NCBI RefSeq assembly: GCF_030867095.1
Contig: NC_081829.1
Span: 92,279,261-92,343,260 of the forward strand
Reading direction: 5' to 3'
Length of the DNA stretch: 64,000 nucleotides
DNA from: Alligator mississippiensis
Taxonomy: Eukaryota; Chordata; Crocodylia; Alligatoridae
The translations under genes and the position numbers were made by a program. Each line of letters starts with the position of its first letter. The first letter of the stretch is position 1. Positions 12,738-25,779 of the stretch are shown here, piece after piece. The notes under the pieces are model-generated. The model was not told the DNA's origin. It searched no databases and saw only the letters and a program-made list of their open reading frames with translations.

Positions 12738-13965
12738 TAAGATTTATTAGGGCCCTGGACAAACACAAAACTGGGGGCCCCCTCTAGAGATGCACCGATA
12801 TATCAGTTGCATATTAGATTGGCACTGATAAAGAAAAGTTAACATTATTGGCTTTTGGCTTTTCTTGGCTGGTGTAGCTGATTAATGTCACTGATAAATG
12901 CTGGATGCACCCAGTTAGGAATGCAGCCAGGCAGCTTAGAGAGCAGCATCCTGCCAGTAAGTCAGTGGGGGGGAAGGGGTGTTGGGGAGGAAAGAGGTAT
13001 GGGGGGACAGATGCAGGCCCCCATTGTGTGGCAGAGAGTGAGGCAGGGGCATGGGCAGAGGCAGATGCTACCCAGCTGCCTCTCCTTTGACAGCCCCATG
13101 TGGACTGCCCTGACCAAGGGTGGTGCTGGAGGAGGGCAGGGGTTGCGGAGCTATGGGCAACCCCAAATTCCCCATAGCTCTCCCCCCAGAGCCACCCCTT
13201 CCAGCGCTGCTGCCTGCCCCGCACAACTGAGCCCACCCTGAGCCTAGCCCCGGCTCAGCTCCATTGCCAGGAGGAGGCCAGCAAAGCCCCTGGCCCCAAG
13301 CCCACAGAGGGTAGCCCGCCCTTACCCCATGCACAAATTCAGGGGGCACATGCCCTCCATGCTTCCCCTGGCGGTGCGCACAGTGGTGAGGGGCCACCCC
13401 CCCCCCCGCACCCTTTGGAGGAGCTGTCTGCAGCTCCAACCTGCTCCTGGCCTCAGGGTTGCATTTACTGTCCTGGCTGGGCGCCTCCTGCCCTTGCCCC
13501 AGCCCCAACCGCAGCTCCAACCCCAGCCCCACTCCCTCCCTCACTGTGGGGGCCTCCATTTGCCCTTCCTCCCCATTAGACTTGCCTGCAGGGCACTGGC
13601 TGCCTAGCTGTGCTCCTGGCCACATGCACAACAGCACTTTTAATTTTGCAGGTTTCCACGTGTGCCCCCCACCACTGATTGGTGGAGGGGCCGAGCTTGC
13701 AGCTCACTCCTTGGCAGGGAAGCGAAAACCACAGCTTTAAATTTGGCATCATTTTTGCCTCTCTGCCACTGAATGGCTGAGGGGCCCTGGGGGCCCAGCT
13801 CCTTGCTGCCCACCAGCCAGTAGACAAAAATGGCTTCAGGTTTAAAGCTGTGGCTTTCGCTTCCCTGCCAATGAGAAGTGAGCCGCAAGTGGGGCCTCTG
13901 GTTGGCAGGGGTCCCTGGACCCAGGCCCCGCTGGCTCGTGCATTAATCCTCCTATGCAGGGCCCT
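12738..13965. repeat. GC-rich block, probably transposon-derived
   Basis: Flanked by 'ttattagggccctgg' on the left and 'gcagggccctgag' on the right, which share an inverted agggccctg core. The interior is very GC-rich with C runs (for example 13398-13409). Near 12786 a piece starting agatgcaccgatatatcag looks like part of another DNA element. Long frames on both strands (up to 189 codons) are most likely by-products of base composition. The family is not assigned. Confidence 0.4.
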
Positions 13966-16900
13966 GAGTTTATGACTAGATTTTGTTAAATGACAGATCA
14001 TGCAGTGCTTTAAAATACATTACTGAGGATTAGAAACAGTATAATGATTGTGTATTACAGTATATATACTAATTGTTACACCTTGGAGGATCTAGTCCAA
14101 ATAACAATTAATACGGTTAAACCAAAGCTTTGCATGTTATGCATTGACTGGTTTAGTACAGACTTGCCATTAGGAGCACAGTTGAAGGAACCAGATGGTA
14201 AGTGTTAGTGTAACTGGAATCAGTCAGGCATTGCAGAGGAGCTGTGGATGGGTGACATGGCTCCAGTTCACACCAGCTGATGGAATGAAGCTGGCATGTG
14301 TGTCAGAGGGAGAGTGCACCCACAAAAGGGAGCTGCAGGGAGTACATCTGAGTCACATGTGTATTTTGCAGACAAAACTGGCTCTGGGGAGTGGCCCTAA
14401 CACTGCTCCCCTTTTCAATAGGATTGTGGTTAGTACAGCCCCAGGCAAACATCAGAGATATAATAAGGGCTCTCAGGGACTCTCAGGAAAACGCTCCCTT
14501 ATATGTATTTGGACACACTCAGCTAAAGTGTTATACACAGCTCCAGGCCAGGAAGTCTTGTCTTTGTCTGAATTCCTTGTTTGCAAAACGATTTTGATGT
14601 GGACAACATTGAAAGTCTATTGTTGTTAGCCATTTTCACTGTTATCCCTACAATTTTGTGACACCCTGGCCCCAAGAAACCAACACAGAATGAACATCAC
14701 TAGACTCAAAAGACCGAGTAGAAATACTTTCTTTAACATGAACTGAGCCAATTGTGACTCCCGTTGACTAGCCGTGCACTACACAGGACCTTTAATGTAT
14801 CTTAAAGGTAAATTAATAGAATACTTGCTGCTGTCCAAGAGTGACTGCCTCAATAACTCTTAGCATTTAGCTGAAACATTTTTTTAAAATCCATCATCTG
14901 TAGAGCATAAACTCACTGGGGCCTGGATTGTCCTTTTAGTACAATACACCAAAACACCTTTGCAGTTTTGGCCCTCAGTTACTTGGAAGCCATTTTCAAG
15001 AGTTTTAGGCCCTGAGGAGTCTATGTGCCAGTGCTTTTTAATAAGACTTAGGTCCAGAATTTTAAAAGAATTTAGGTATCTAATTCACCTTGATTTCAAA
15101 GGAGTCCTGTGTCTAAACTCTTTGAAAATCTGTTTTTTAGGACCTGAAAGGCTGGATTTTCAAAGGTATGCTAGTGAAGCAGATTGATGTCCTAGTGGGA
15201 TTTACTATGCAGGCTGAGCACCTGACCCCTATCTGATCTCACTAAGAACTGTAGGCTTGGATTCACTACAATAGATGAGAAGGAAAAAATTGTCGTAGAG
15301 TAGCATATAAATCGAATGAATGAATGAACCTTCTAGATAAAATGTACAAATACCGCTGTGACAGCAAAAGGATAAGTAGGGATAGCTCAGTGAATTTTGC
15401 TGCTGATTTTTCCGTTAGACAGCAAACTCTGGAGTCATGTCTCCTTCTTGTTTTGTAATATGCTGTGTAGACTGACAGTTCAATATACATAGTTATTCTC
15501 TAATTAATTTTATATACATTATATACAATATACATTATTATTAATGAACTCACAGCAAATTGGTGGATCTATAGATTCCCCAAATATTGGGTCCATTCAG
15601 ATCCCAACTCAGACTCTGCTGCCTCAACCTGTCCATAAACCTGGAACTTTTAAGTATTATGGTAATACACACAATAATGAGTTATAATCCTAAGTAGAAG
15701 CATTTTGGCCCGATAATGAGACAGAAGGTTGGTTTTTGAAGTTAATATGTGTGCTGAATTCAGTTAAGTAATGTGTAACAGGGAAATCTGTGACAGTTTA
15801 CATGACTCATCTAACCGGCATACAATTTTTTACGCAGCAGGCCCAATTCTACTATTTATAGATGCAAGTAGCAGTTACTTACGTGAGTAGTACCAACACA
15901 CGTGGATACTCAGCTATTTTCATCAGAATTTGCTTCTCACGGGCAGTAGTGTTTTTACATCCACGTTGAAGAGGGCTAAATGACAACACAGGGTGCATGG
16001 GTGATGATGAATCAGGATCATCGACTTTAGCAAGACTGTACAAAAAGTGAGGCATGGTTTCAGAACTGGGTTGAGTTTGAGGATGCTTTCCAAATCCCAG
16101 GAAACTCAACAGAAAGACTTCCTTCAGTTGCATAACGGTGAGTCTGTCTTACTTTTAGAAAGAACAATGTAAATATTCTGAGGCAGTGGAAACGAAAGGC
16201 TTTGTTTAAACAGTTTGCTTAATGAAGATAATGTGTATGCTCACAGCAGTTATTATGAGAGCCTAACGGTTGAAGAAGTGCGATTGCCAGTGCTGTTCTA
16301 GTTCATTTAAGAACCAAAATGAATTGTTAAAGAGAGGTTCGTTTCCAAACTAAAAGCCAACGACTGGCACCTCGGCTGATGTGCACACTGGAATAACTCC
16401 ATGGCAGTCAATGGAGTTAAGCTGCTTTACACCAGATCAGAATCTTTTTATTCCCTAATTAGTAGAGTTAAGGAACTCTTTAGCATTCCCTTCATTTCTG
16501 AAAAGCTGGGCTTCGTTTCAACTGTTTAGCTCCTTATGGGAAAGTTCTGTAAAGAATGATAACTTTTCTGTTAAGCATTTTGGCCAGCCTTACCAATGTC
16601 TGTTGTGAGGATATAATTTGCTGTAATAGTCTTTAGCTTCTGTAAGTCCTTTCTATAGGAGCCCATTTAATTTCTATGGTGCATCCTATTTGTTCATTAG
16701 AAGTTTATACTTTTTCCAGAAGGGTTGTTGTCATGGAAGGAAAATCAAATATCCAGTCCACTGCTATCATGTTTTCTGTTCCTGTTGTTGGAGATGATTG
16801 TTCTCCAGTTCTGTTGCCTCATACCTTGTTGATACTTTTTCCCCCCCTCACATTTACATAATTTGGCAGCCAGAAGTTTGTGAACTGGGTGAGTCAATAG

Positions 16901-17184
16901 CCCATTGTATTTTTCAGTCAGATGGATAGAAATTACAACTTTTATTTTTAAAATAAAGGTTTCTTGTGTAAGATAATTAGGACAACTATTGCTGATCTTA
17001 CATTATACATGATTATTTACTTAAAGACAAAGAACACTTACTTCCTGCTTAGTTGTTTTGAATTTGGCAAACTCTGAATGTGAATTAGTGACGCATACCA
17101 GCAGTAATCCTATGGGAGAGTGTGCTTAACATTACAGTACTTCAGAAACTCACATTTCTATTTTTTGACACAATCAAATGCACA
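13966..17184. other. Intergenic with scattered old repeats
   Basis: About 14980-15175 and 16370-16445 carry motifs such as 'ctccatggcagtcaatggag' and 'tttaggtatctaattcacc' that recur elsewhere in the window and look like old amniote interspersed repeats. No gene is supported. Confidence 0.4.
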
Positions 17185-17192
17185 GTTTAACC

Positions 17193-18884
17193 CGGTGCAG
17201 GCAATTATTTTGGGAAGAGGGCCACTTACAGAGTTTTGGCAAGCCACTGAGAGCCACATGGGTAGCCCCGCCTCTTGACAGGTGCCCCACCCTCTGGTTG
17301 CCATCTTGGGACCAGAAGTCCCACCCCCTAACACCTGACCTTTGCCACCAGAAGTCCCTGCCCTTGCCCCCCCAGAAGTACTCCTTCCAGCAAGGGGGCT
17401 TGCCATCTCGGAACCAGAAAAATACCAAATTATATTCTAAAAATCAAACGTGTACTACAACATTCATTAATTTCATTTCAAAATATATTGTTGTCCTGAT
17501 TTACATGTGTGCGTGTAGTGCACATGGAGGTGATAGTATAGCTTAAAATGAAACCCTAAATCCTACTCTTGTATATTGTGGGTTTTGGGGGGAGCCATGT
17601 TTGGGGGGAGGGTGGCTGGGGAGGGCTGTGGCTTGGGTGGAGAGGGAGGGTTTGCCCACAGCCCCCCTGCACAGGAGCACCAGAGCTCCTCCAAGCCTGG
17701 ACACTGCGCTCCTGGCCCCGGGTCACCGGTGCAACCCCATGCTCCTGCTTGCTGCCACTTCCCCCCGGCGCGGGGCCCAAGCTGAGTAGCTGCAGCATGG
17801 GACAAACTGGTGCTCAGTGCGGGAGAAAAGTGGCACCCCGCTCTCCCGCTGCTGGTGCTCCACAGTGCAGCTGCTCACAGCCCACGCGAGGCTGCCTATG
17901 CCTGCTCTCTGCTGGCAGCGGTGATGCGGTGGAGACACAGGACAGGTCCAGGTGGCTGCACCAGGAAGCGCTGGCCAAAGGGAGGTGGAGGGGCCACTTT
18001 TCTCCTGAGCTGAGCACTAGTTTGTTCCATGCCTCCACCACTCAGCCCAGATGGGTGAGCACGGGATCGGGGCTGCGTGCACTTGCCCCACCTGTACCAT
18101 GGCGCTGGTGCGGGGGGATGGAGCAAGCGAGTGCACAGGAGCCAGTGACAGCCAGGCAGGAGTGCGGGGCCTGTGCTGGTGTCCCAGGGTCAGCACTGGT
18201 GAGGCCCAGAGCGGGGCGGCAGGAGTGCAGGGTCCCAGCGGGCAGGGGCTTTATGGAACCCGGCCAGCTCCCCCCTCTCCCTGCTGGCACAGCCCAGCCC
18301 AGCCCAGCTCCACAGACCCCTGCCAGCCCATGCCCTGTGCTCCTGCTGCCCTGTTCTGGGTCCTGCAGGTGCTGGCCCCAGGATACCACGCAGGCCCTGC
18401 GGGCCCACTTGCTTCCACTCCCTCCTGCTCCCGCGGTGGCTTTCCCAAATTTCCCACCTGCCTGTCACCCACTCTGGCACCATGTGGCTCCCAGTTGCAT
18501 GGCCAGACCGTGGGGCTCAGCAGGAGCTGGCCTGGCACCAAGGACTGGGGCGATCCCTACGGTCCTAAAATGGCTCCCTGCCTGACTCCTTACCTAAAAT
18601 TCCTGCTTTGGTGCAGGGAGGTGCGAACAGTCCCACAGTCCCAGACCAGAAGCCTCTGCTAGGCAGGGGCTTCTGGCTGGGGGGGCGGGACCAGGTGGGC
18701 CTTGCTGTTGCAGGAACCTGCTAGGGCTTCCCCTGGGTCCTATTGCCCCTGTCTCCTGTCATCTTTGACAGGAGCCAGGGGCAAATAGATATTAATTTTC
18801 TAAATTTTTTAGGGGTCCCACGGGCTGGATAGAATGGCCTGGCAGGCTGTATCTGGCCCGTGGGATGTATTTTGCCCACCCCTG
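17193..18884. mobile_element. Long GC-rich hAT-like element with perfect 8-bp target duplication
   Basis: The right end reverse-complements to caggggtgggcaaaatacat; the left end reads cggtgcaggcaattattttg, a decayed match. It is flanked by identical gtttaacc at 17185-17192 and 18885-18892. At 1692 bp it is long for a MITE, but the reading frames in it (338 codons at 17569-18585 plus, and several overlapping on both strands) are Pro/Ala/Cys/Gly/Ser-rich, with no transposase motif. I take them as chance frames in a GC-rich interior that may contain other inserted or expanded sequence. Confidence 0.85.
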
Positions 18885-18892
18885 GTTTAACC

Positions 18893-21800
18893 TGAACTGT
18901 GACTTTTTAGGAGTGGAACTGAAATAATGTGGAGTGTGTATCTGTCCATGGGAATTTACTTCATTCCAGTTGCTGATGTGACTGCAGAAACTATTTTTAG
19001 GTATAATCCTTCAAACAGAACATGTCTCCTCCTTTCTGATTAGTACAAAGCTGGCTGCTAGTCAAAGGATAATTATCTCCCAATACATCACCTAACACAG
19101 ACCAACAAACAAAACATTCATTATTTTAGTTATACAACATTAACTGTTGTTTAGCAGTTAGCATTTTCCTTGACAGCTTTTAATGGGACTAATTGCTCCA
19201 GCTTCATTAGCAAAGGTCACTACTGGTGACAATGGATTTTTCTGAAGCCATTGTTTAGTAACTCTCATAAAAAGATTAGATTATAAGGGCCAAATTCTGG
19301 TTTCAGTAGCATTGCAAGAGTGCAACTAAAGACAGAATTTGGCTTGAAGTATGTCTGTACTGTTAGTTCATGGTTGCACAGTTTCCATTCCCGCAACTTG
19401 ATGTATTACAGAGAGGAAGTACACCGGACCAGATAGGAAATTACAATAAATTAGGAAAGTGTGTATGACAAGGAAGGTTTGCAAAATAGACACTTAAAAA
19501 GTTATTAATAAAATTTCAATTTCAGATAAGGCCTGAAAAAAGACCCAAGATAAGGAAGTTGTTCTTATATTTGAAAACACTTACATGCCAGCCAAGAAAC
19601 CGTTTGCAGAAGAAATAGTGCACTCTATCAAAAAACAAACTACCAGTTTTCTCAAATTCTTTGCGTACTGCATCAAGATCGGTTTGTCAGCATTTTAGGC
19701 TGAGTTTCCTATGCAAAATTTAATAGCAATCAATGCCAACAAATGTTTTTTGTTACCAGATCTACATGCAATTCATGAATCACAATTTGGGCATTTTAAA
19801 GGAATTTATTTGCCTAAAAATGAAGATATAGAGTGGTATTTTCAAGAATGTACCTAACTCCCATGGATGCCTGGGCACTCTGAAAATATCAGTAGGCACA
19901 TCTCTGCATCTTTAGGCACCCAAATACCTTTACCAAATACACCTCTCTCTTAAGTTTTCTCCAGGTGGACACAAATTACAGGACGTGATTACCTTAGGCT
20001 TTCTACCTGGATAAAGCAGGTACATTTAGATCCATATGTTCAAACTACCTTATCTAATTTTATACTGTGAGACTTATATTTAGGCTCTATGGAGAAGTGA
20101 TCCAACAAGTGTTGAAATTCCATTTAAGTTAATAGAGATTATAGTGGCTGAAAACCAAGCCCTTTCCTGTTAAGTGCTTAAAGGTTAAACACCGCAGCTG
20201 GACACATTGGCCCTAACAGATACGGCATGTATCCCGATAGCAGAGTTTCTGTTCTGCTTGTATTTCCTTTCCCTTCAGATCTTCGTTCTTCTCCGTTACT
20301 TTACCTTTCTGTGACAGTGTGTGTGCATGCGTGTATAGCTGCATGTCTACTATTTGTACTGCAGCTCCAATTGTTAATCCCTGTCTGGTTTTCCTCAAAA
20401 ATATATTCATCAAGGAAGTTTTGACTCAATGCCTGCAGAGAATTTCAGCTGTCCTGTAACTCTTCTTAGAGTATACTTCTTCACTACTAAGAACAGTCTG
20501 TACTAAGAAAGAGATCCATAAGGCACTGCTAGCCAATAGTCTCTCCTTCTTTCCACACATGTATGCCATATGTCTTTTTTATCTGTAAGGTTATCATGCT
20601 ACTGCTTTTTTTTATATTGCACTAAGTTAAACTGGTACTGGCCATTCACACTGCTGGATGGACTATCTTTATTGATTACTGAAGATTTAAATATGTAAAC
20701 AGCCATCAATATCAAGACCATCCTATTTTTAAAAACCCAGTAAATATATCTATATATAGTCTTTCCATTGGGCCATTTCTGGCTGGCTAAAATGCAACAA
20801 TAACTGATTAATTTATTCTTGCAGCTGATCCCCCTATAATCAATCAGCAAAGTAGTTTTTTTGGAACTCTACTGCCTTTAATCACACAACAGATGAACAT
20901 GGTCCCATGCTGTTACTAACAAGAGTCATCTGAACAAGTTTTGGTCCTAAATGTGTCACTGAAGACTCCACTTTAACAAAACATTTCACATGCTTAAATT
21001 GGGTGTGTGAGTAGACCCACTGATTTCAATGGGACCATTCACATGCTTAATGTTTGCCTGTGACTTTCTACAAGGAAAGAGGAGCAAATAGTCACTCTAC
21101 TCTTATCCATCATATGCACACTAAACACACTGCACATAAAATCAACATGGCTATCAGACAGCTGGACTGGACAAATTTTGCCCTTGGTTGTTACACTCTT
21201 GCAATTCAGCTGACTTTGCTGGAATTGCAGGGTGTAACTAAAGGCAGAATTAGATCCTGGCTTTTAAAAGTGCATGTCGTTAGAAGACTGATGGAACATG
21301 TTTCATTTGGCAACTGCCCTGGCTTCACCTTGGCATTTAGGAAGCCTATTTCACTTCTATTGGAGCAGAAATAATTAACTGTAGTTCAAACCCTAACCCC
21401 AGTGCAACCAATGGCAAAACAACCAGTGACTTCAAAGGACCTTTCAATTTGGTTATGTGTAAAAAATGTCTCTATGTTTTTATCCCTAAAATGTAATGTT
21501 AAAAACAGAATTAAAAAATCTTCAGCTTTTAAAAATGGAGTAAACTGTTTATTTAAGAGAGAGCTTGGCCTATTTCTTGCAGAACTGACTTTCAGAACTC
21601 TTCTCACTGGGACATGATTTCTAACTCAACTATATTGTTGAGTATAATAAAGCTAAAAATGGCTTCACTTTTATTCTGTGCATGACATCAAGGAGGTGTT
21701 TTACGATACCCAGCCGTCTGGCTTTTTGGTGCTTTATATGCCATGACAAGTTGCAGTCATGAAAAATTCTCTGAATCTATCATAATAAAACATACCTTCA

Positions 21801-22859
21801 TGACAATAATGGGAGACAGTATTGTCACGGAGTTCTACATTCAGGATTTGCATTAAGGATTAGAGTCTGCCACCCATGCCCTCTCGGCACTTCATCATGG
21901 TTTGTTTGGAGTCCACGGGGGTACCTGTGTCAGCAGGGCACTGCACAGTGTGTGAGGGTAACAGGATCCAGCCCTAAAGGAATCTATAGCTAGGGAAAAT
22001 ATTGCTGCCGAGTGCCATATTGCTTTTCTCGCTATATAATTAGTTCTTTAATCTATAGATATGTGACTGGGGTTTTGTGCGGAACTGATACGCAGTGTGA
22101 AAAACACTTTACAGGGCCTGATCTTGCACCCATTAAAGTCAATGACAACTGCCTTTGGCTTTAATTGATATCAAGAAATGAAGGGATCAAATATGTAGTG
22201 CTATTTTCTGAAGACACTTTTTTCAGTAATGTAGAATGAAAGCCTGGCATATTTTTTCAAGGGATCACAAACTTCTTATTACATCTCCCGATACAGGGCA
22301 TAATCTCCCTTTTACTGAAATCAGCGTAGATTCCCAATGATTTCGGTGGGAAAGAGCTGGCTTCGCTGAATATGGACTTCAAGCTCTGTCTGCATCCAGT
22401 GAAGTTATTTTAAGAGTATCATTGATTTCACCATGAGAGAGCCACTGCATAATCTATTAGCAACAGTTTTCAGTTTTCAAATCCAATACAAAACCATTTT
22501 ATTCTATTTTTCAATAATAAATCCCCTGACTCCTGGTCTACTAATACAACAAAAAGATCAGGAGAGCCAACAGGCTAAAGAAAATGACTATGTTTATTAT
22601 CAGGCTGGAAACACCTTGTCTTTGGCCATTAATTTTTGAGGGAAGTCGGCAGCCCTTAACGCAACAGAAAACACAACCTTATTTGGTCTAGAACACTTTT
22701 TTTTAAACAATATTTTGTCAGGGAAAGCCATTAGGTGGGAGAGTATTGGTAATTTGATCCATATTTTGAGAAAAACAAAACTCTGTTCTTTCCATTATAG
22801 CTGGGTACTGTTTCAGAACCTATAGAGACACGCTGTACATATATGCTTGTTTGTGCTGC
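18893..22859. other. Intergenic downstream of ADRB1
   Basis: AT-rich with no identified gene. Old repeat motifs of the 'cctaactcccatgga' kind lie at 19835-19935, 'tgatttcaatgggacca' at about 21020, and 'acccattaaagtcaatgaca' at about 22130. Some of the rest could be conserved regulatory DNA of ADRB1, which cannot be judged from one sequence. Confidence 0.4.
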
Positions 22860-24314
22860 AATGTTATTTATTGCACATAGACCAATTACTTACACAGTAG
22901 TAAATTGCACCAGAGTATAAATACCTTATAAAACACACACAGGAGGAAAATGGAAATGACACGCAAGTGCTAAAATAACAGCAGATTCACGTGGGCACTT
23001 GGACATAAAATATTAAAATAATAATAAAAGACCCTTAAGATATTTTAATTTATAATACGGATGCATTTACAGTACCTTGATAAAATAATATAAAAAGTCA
23101 CTCTCTCAATAGAAATGTAACATATTAGACAAGAGCAGAAAGAATTTTTTTCAGGTTTGATGATATTTGAACCCCCGTTTTATTTTTAATTTTTTTTTGT
23201 GCAAGGAACATCTTCAATTAATTTTACGATTCTTAACACTGTGCAAAAATGGCTCTGTTGCCATTTTTTTTATGTGCAGTAAATTTTTTTTGTTGCCAGG
23301 ATTTATTTATTTTTTTACTGTTCATCTTCAATTACAATGAACAAATTGCAGAAGGCTCACTGCCTCTTTTTAGAAAATAATAATATCAATACATAAATAA
23401 GCTGTTTAATATAAACATGTCTTTTTATTCCCCTGTACAATATGCACAGTTTGAGGTAGAAAGTTTCCCAGCCTGATTGGTATTGTCTGGCAAGAGAAGA
23501 TAAGCATAAGAAGTCAACCGGTTGCTGATGCAGAAGATAAAAATCAGAAAAGCTCTGTTCAAAATACAAGTATATCAATATTCTTCATTAGTTAATTTTT
23601 TTCCCTTCATCTTTACTTTAAAAAACAGGGGAACGCAGCTACCTGAAGTTTAAAATAAAACTTGCCAGATGACAGACACACTTTTATAAAGGACTGTTAA
23701 GCCTGATTTGCAAAAAGTGCTGATCACCTGCAGTTCCCACTAACTTCAACAGGGCTGTGTGCAGGCAGCACTTGTTAAAATCAGACTGCTTTTTTACCTG
23801 TGTGTGAAACAAGAACTGCAGCCACCAAGAGTAGGGGCAGGGAGAGTTTATAGTCCTCAGCTTGAAAGCAAGGTTAAATACAGCGTGATCCTGGCTACAG
23901 TGAAGTCAGTGGCTAAACTCCCAATACTTCAGGATCGGGCTCTACTGCAAGTGCAGCTCTTAGAGCAGCTTAACTGAGTAAAGGATATTTTCTTATTCCC
24001 TTTCAAAATGCCTGTTGCCACCTAACTCCCTGTTAGAAAATTTAAAAAAAATGAGCTTGAGACAGCTTTCAATTTCCTTTGTTCAGTGGTCAGCGGCTTC
24101 CTCTAACATCAGATGAGGTATGTTGCATACAAGTTCACCTGCTTTTAGTCTTAAGTAAACACAGATTTTCTCCCCAGTGAGACAGAGATTGGTTTTGTTT
24201 GGTGTTTGTTTGCTTAACCAGACTCCTGATATTTTTTTCCTCTCACTTATTCCCTGGCTGGCTTTCTTCGTGCTCAGTGTCCAGGGTGTCCCCCAGTGCC
24301 ACCTCCCACCGTCC
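22860..24314 (-). other. ADRB1: Probable ADRB1 3' UTR, AT-rich
   Basis: Directly downstream of the ADRB1 stop, with no recognisable transposon ends. On the gene strand several AATAAA signals appear (plus-strand TTTATT at 23424-23429, 23302-23311, 23179-23184 and 22867-22872), together with ATTTA-type motifs and long T/A runs. Mammalian ADRB1 mRNAs carry AU-rich 3' UTRs, which fits. Which signal is used cannot be decided. Part of 23.70-23.96 kb resembles an old amniote repeat (a stretch like 'actaacttcaacaggg'). Confidence 0.45.
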
Positions 24315-25610
24315 TTATACCTTGGATTCCGAATAGGAGGTTTTGCTATTCCTCTCCTCCAGGCTGGAGTCGCTGCCTCCCTGCGTACCCCCATTGCAGT
24401 CGGACCACATCCCTCCTAGGCTGCGCTCGGGGGTGCCCAAAGTATTGATGAAACTCCCTGGGAACCGGGAGAGCTCCTCACCGCTGGCGTGCAGCCTCCT
24501 GTCGGCTTTCCTGGGGCAGCAAAGCAGCCTCTTGAAAGCCTTGCGGAAGTCAGGGCTGCGACAGTAGATGATGGGGTTGAAAGCAGAGTTGGCATATCCC
24601 AGCCAGTTGAAGAAGACAAAGAGCTGGTCTGGCACCAGGTCCCTGTTGAAGACGTTGACCACGTTGACCAGGAAGAAAGGAAGCCAGCACAGAGTGAAGA
24701 TTCCCATGATGATACCCAAGGTCTTGAGGGCTTTCTGCTCCCTCATGGCCATGATCCGGGAGCTCTTCCTCTTGCTGGCCCTGCCGTTGCCCAGAATGGG
24801 CTGGTGGTGAGCGTGGCCCTGGGCAGGAGGCTGGTGGTGGTGGTTGTTGTGGAACCTACCCTCGCATCGGTCGATCTTCTTGATCTGCTCCTTGGCCTCT
24901 CTGTACACCCTGATGTAGACAAAGATCATGATGAGCAGAGGGATGTAGAAGGAGATGATGGAGGAGGCGATGGCGTAGGCCCTGTTGGTGACGAAGTCGC
25001 AGCAGCCGGGGTCCTGGTAGCAATCCAGAGCCTGGGGATCCTCATCCCGCCACCAGTGCATCATGATGGGCAGGAAGGAGACCAGAGCGGAGATGCCCCA
25101 GACGGTGCAGATGATGCCCTTGGCCCGACCCTTGGTCATGAGGCTCTGGTAGCGGAAGGGCCAGGTGATGGCCAGGTAGCGGTCGATGGCGATGACGCAC
25201 AGGGTCTCGATGCTGGCCGTCACGCACAGCACGTCCAGCGAGGTCCAGCACTCGCACAGGAAGGAGCCCCAGACCCAGCGGCCCTGCACCACCTGCGTGG
25301 CCCCGAAGGGCACCACCAGCAAGCCCATCACCAGGTCGGCGCAGGCCAGCGAGGTGATGAACAGGTTGGTCAGCGTCTGCAGCCGCTGCGTGCGCCGGAT
25401 GGCCGCGATCACCAGCACGTTGCCCGCCACGATCAGCAGCACCACCAGCACCATCAGCAGGCCCATGCCCGCCGTCCACTGCTGCGACAGCAGCTCGTGC
25501 CGGCCGCCGGGCGAGGACGGCGGCGGGGAGACGCTGCCGGGGGGCGCGGGCGGCGGCGAGCCGGACCTGTTGTGCGGCTGGCAGTCCGGGGGCAGCCAGC
25601 CATCGCCCAT
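24315..25610 (-). CDS. ADRB1: Beta-1 adrenergic receptor, single-exon, complete
   Basis: Class A GPCR that binds adrenaline and noradrenaline at the plasma membrane and signals through Gs to adenylyl cyclase. It has 431 residues, shorter than human ADRB1 (477), mainly in loop 3 and the tail. Visible features: N-glycosylation site NRS at 14-16; TM1 about 46-71; TM3 aspartate D126 and DRY at 143-145; probable disulfides C119-C204 and C197-C203; catechol-binding serines S216, S217 and S220 in TM5; CWLP at 308-311; N316 and N335 of the ligand pocket; NPIIY at 345-349; palmitoylation-type CC at 364-365; C-terminal ESKV, the PDZ ligand of mammalian ADRB1. Loop 3 holds a histidine-rich stretch (about 254-269) in place of the proline-rich human loop. 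The start is supported by an in-frame TGA three codons upstream and a good Kozak context (A at -3, G at +4). There are no breaks. ADRB2 or ADRB3 is unlikely because of the ESKV end and the [10 protein letters not shown] segment before TM1, both shared with ADRB1. Confidence 0.98.
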   Translation of the reverse strand: MGDGWLPPDCQPHNRSGSPPPAPPGSVSPPPSSPGGRHELLSQQWTAGMGLLMVLVVLLIVAGNVLVIAAIRRTQRLQTLTNLFITSLACADLVMGLLVVPFGATQVVQGRWVWGSFLCECWTSLDVLCVTASIETLCVIAIDRYLAITWPFRYQSLMTKGRAKGIICTVWGISALVSFLPIMMHWWRDEDPQALDCYQDPGCCDFVTNRAYAIASSIISFYIPLLIMIFVYIRVYREAKEQIKKIDRCEGRFHNNHHHQPPAQGHAHHQPILGNGRASKRKSSRIMAMREQKALKTLGIIMGIFTLCWLPFFLVNVVNVFNRDLVPDQLFVFFNWLGYANSAFNPIIYCRSPDFRKAFKRLLCCPRKADRRLHASGEELSRFPGSFINTLGTPERSLGGMWSDCNGGTQGGSDSSLEERNSKTSYSESKV

Positions 25611-25619
25611 GCTGTCCGC

Positions 25620-25643
25620 TCAGGGCAGCCGCGCCGGGGGCAT
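25620..25643 (-). promoter_or_regulatory. Short upstream ORF in the ADRB1 leader
   Basis: Seven codons (MPPARLP) followed by TGA, ending nine bases before the ADRB1 ATG and in the same frame. It is the last part of a longer in-frame reading frame open from about 25943, with a further ATG at 25736. Upstream ORFs are known to dampen translation of the related ADRB2 mRNA. A role here is inference and depends on where transcription starts. Confidence 0.45.
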
Positions 25644-25779
25644 GAAGACCAGCCGGGGCGCCCGCCCTGCAGCAGCCGCAGCCGGAGCCGGAGCCGGAGC
25701 CGGAGCGGAGCGGCCGCCGCGGCCGGGCTGCAGCATGGTTGTGCGCTCCCGCGGCTCCCGCGCCGCGACACCCCCGCGC

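Noticed and set aside
13068-13637. 189-codon minus frame in the GC-rich block
   Set aside because: Gly/Pro/Ala-rich by composition, with competing frames in other phases and no motif.
17569-18585. 338-codon plus-strand open frame, the longest apart from ADRB1 and its antisense
   Set aside because: It lies wholly inside a hAT-like element, is Pro/Ala/Cys/Gly/Ser-rich, overlaps other long frames on both strands, and has no recognisable domain; best explained by GC content.
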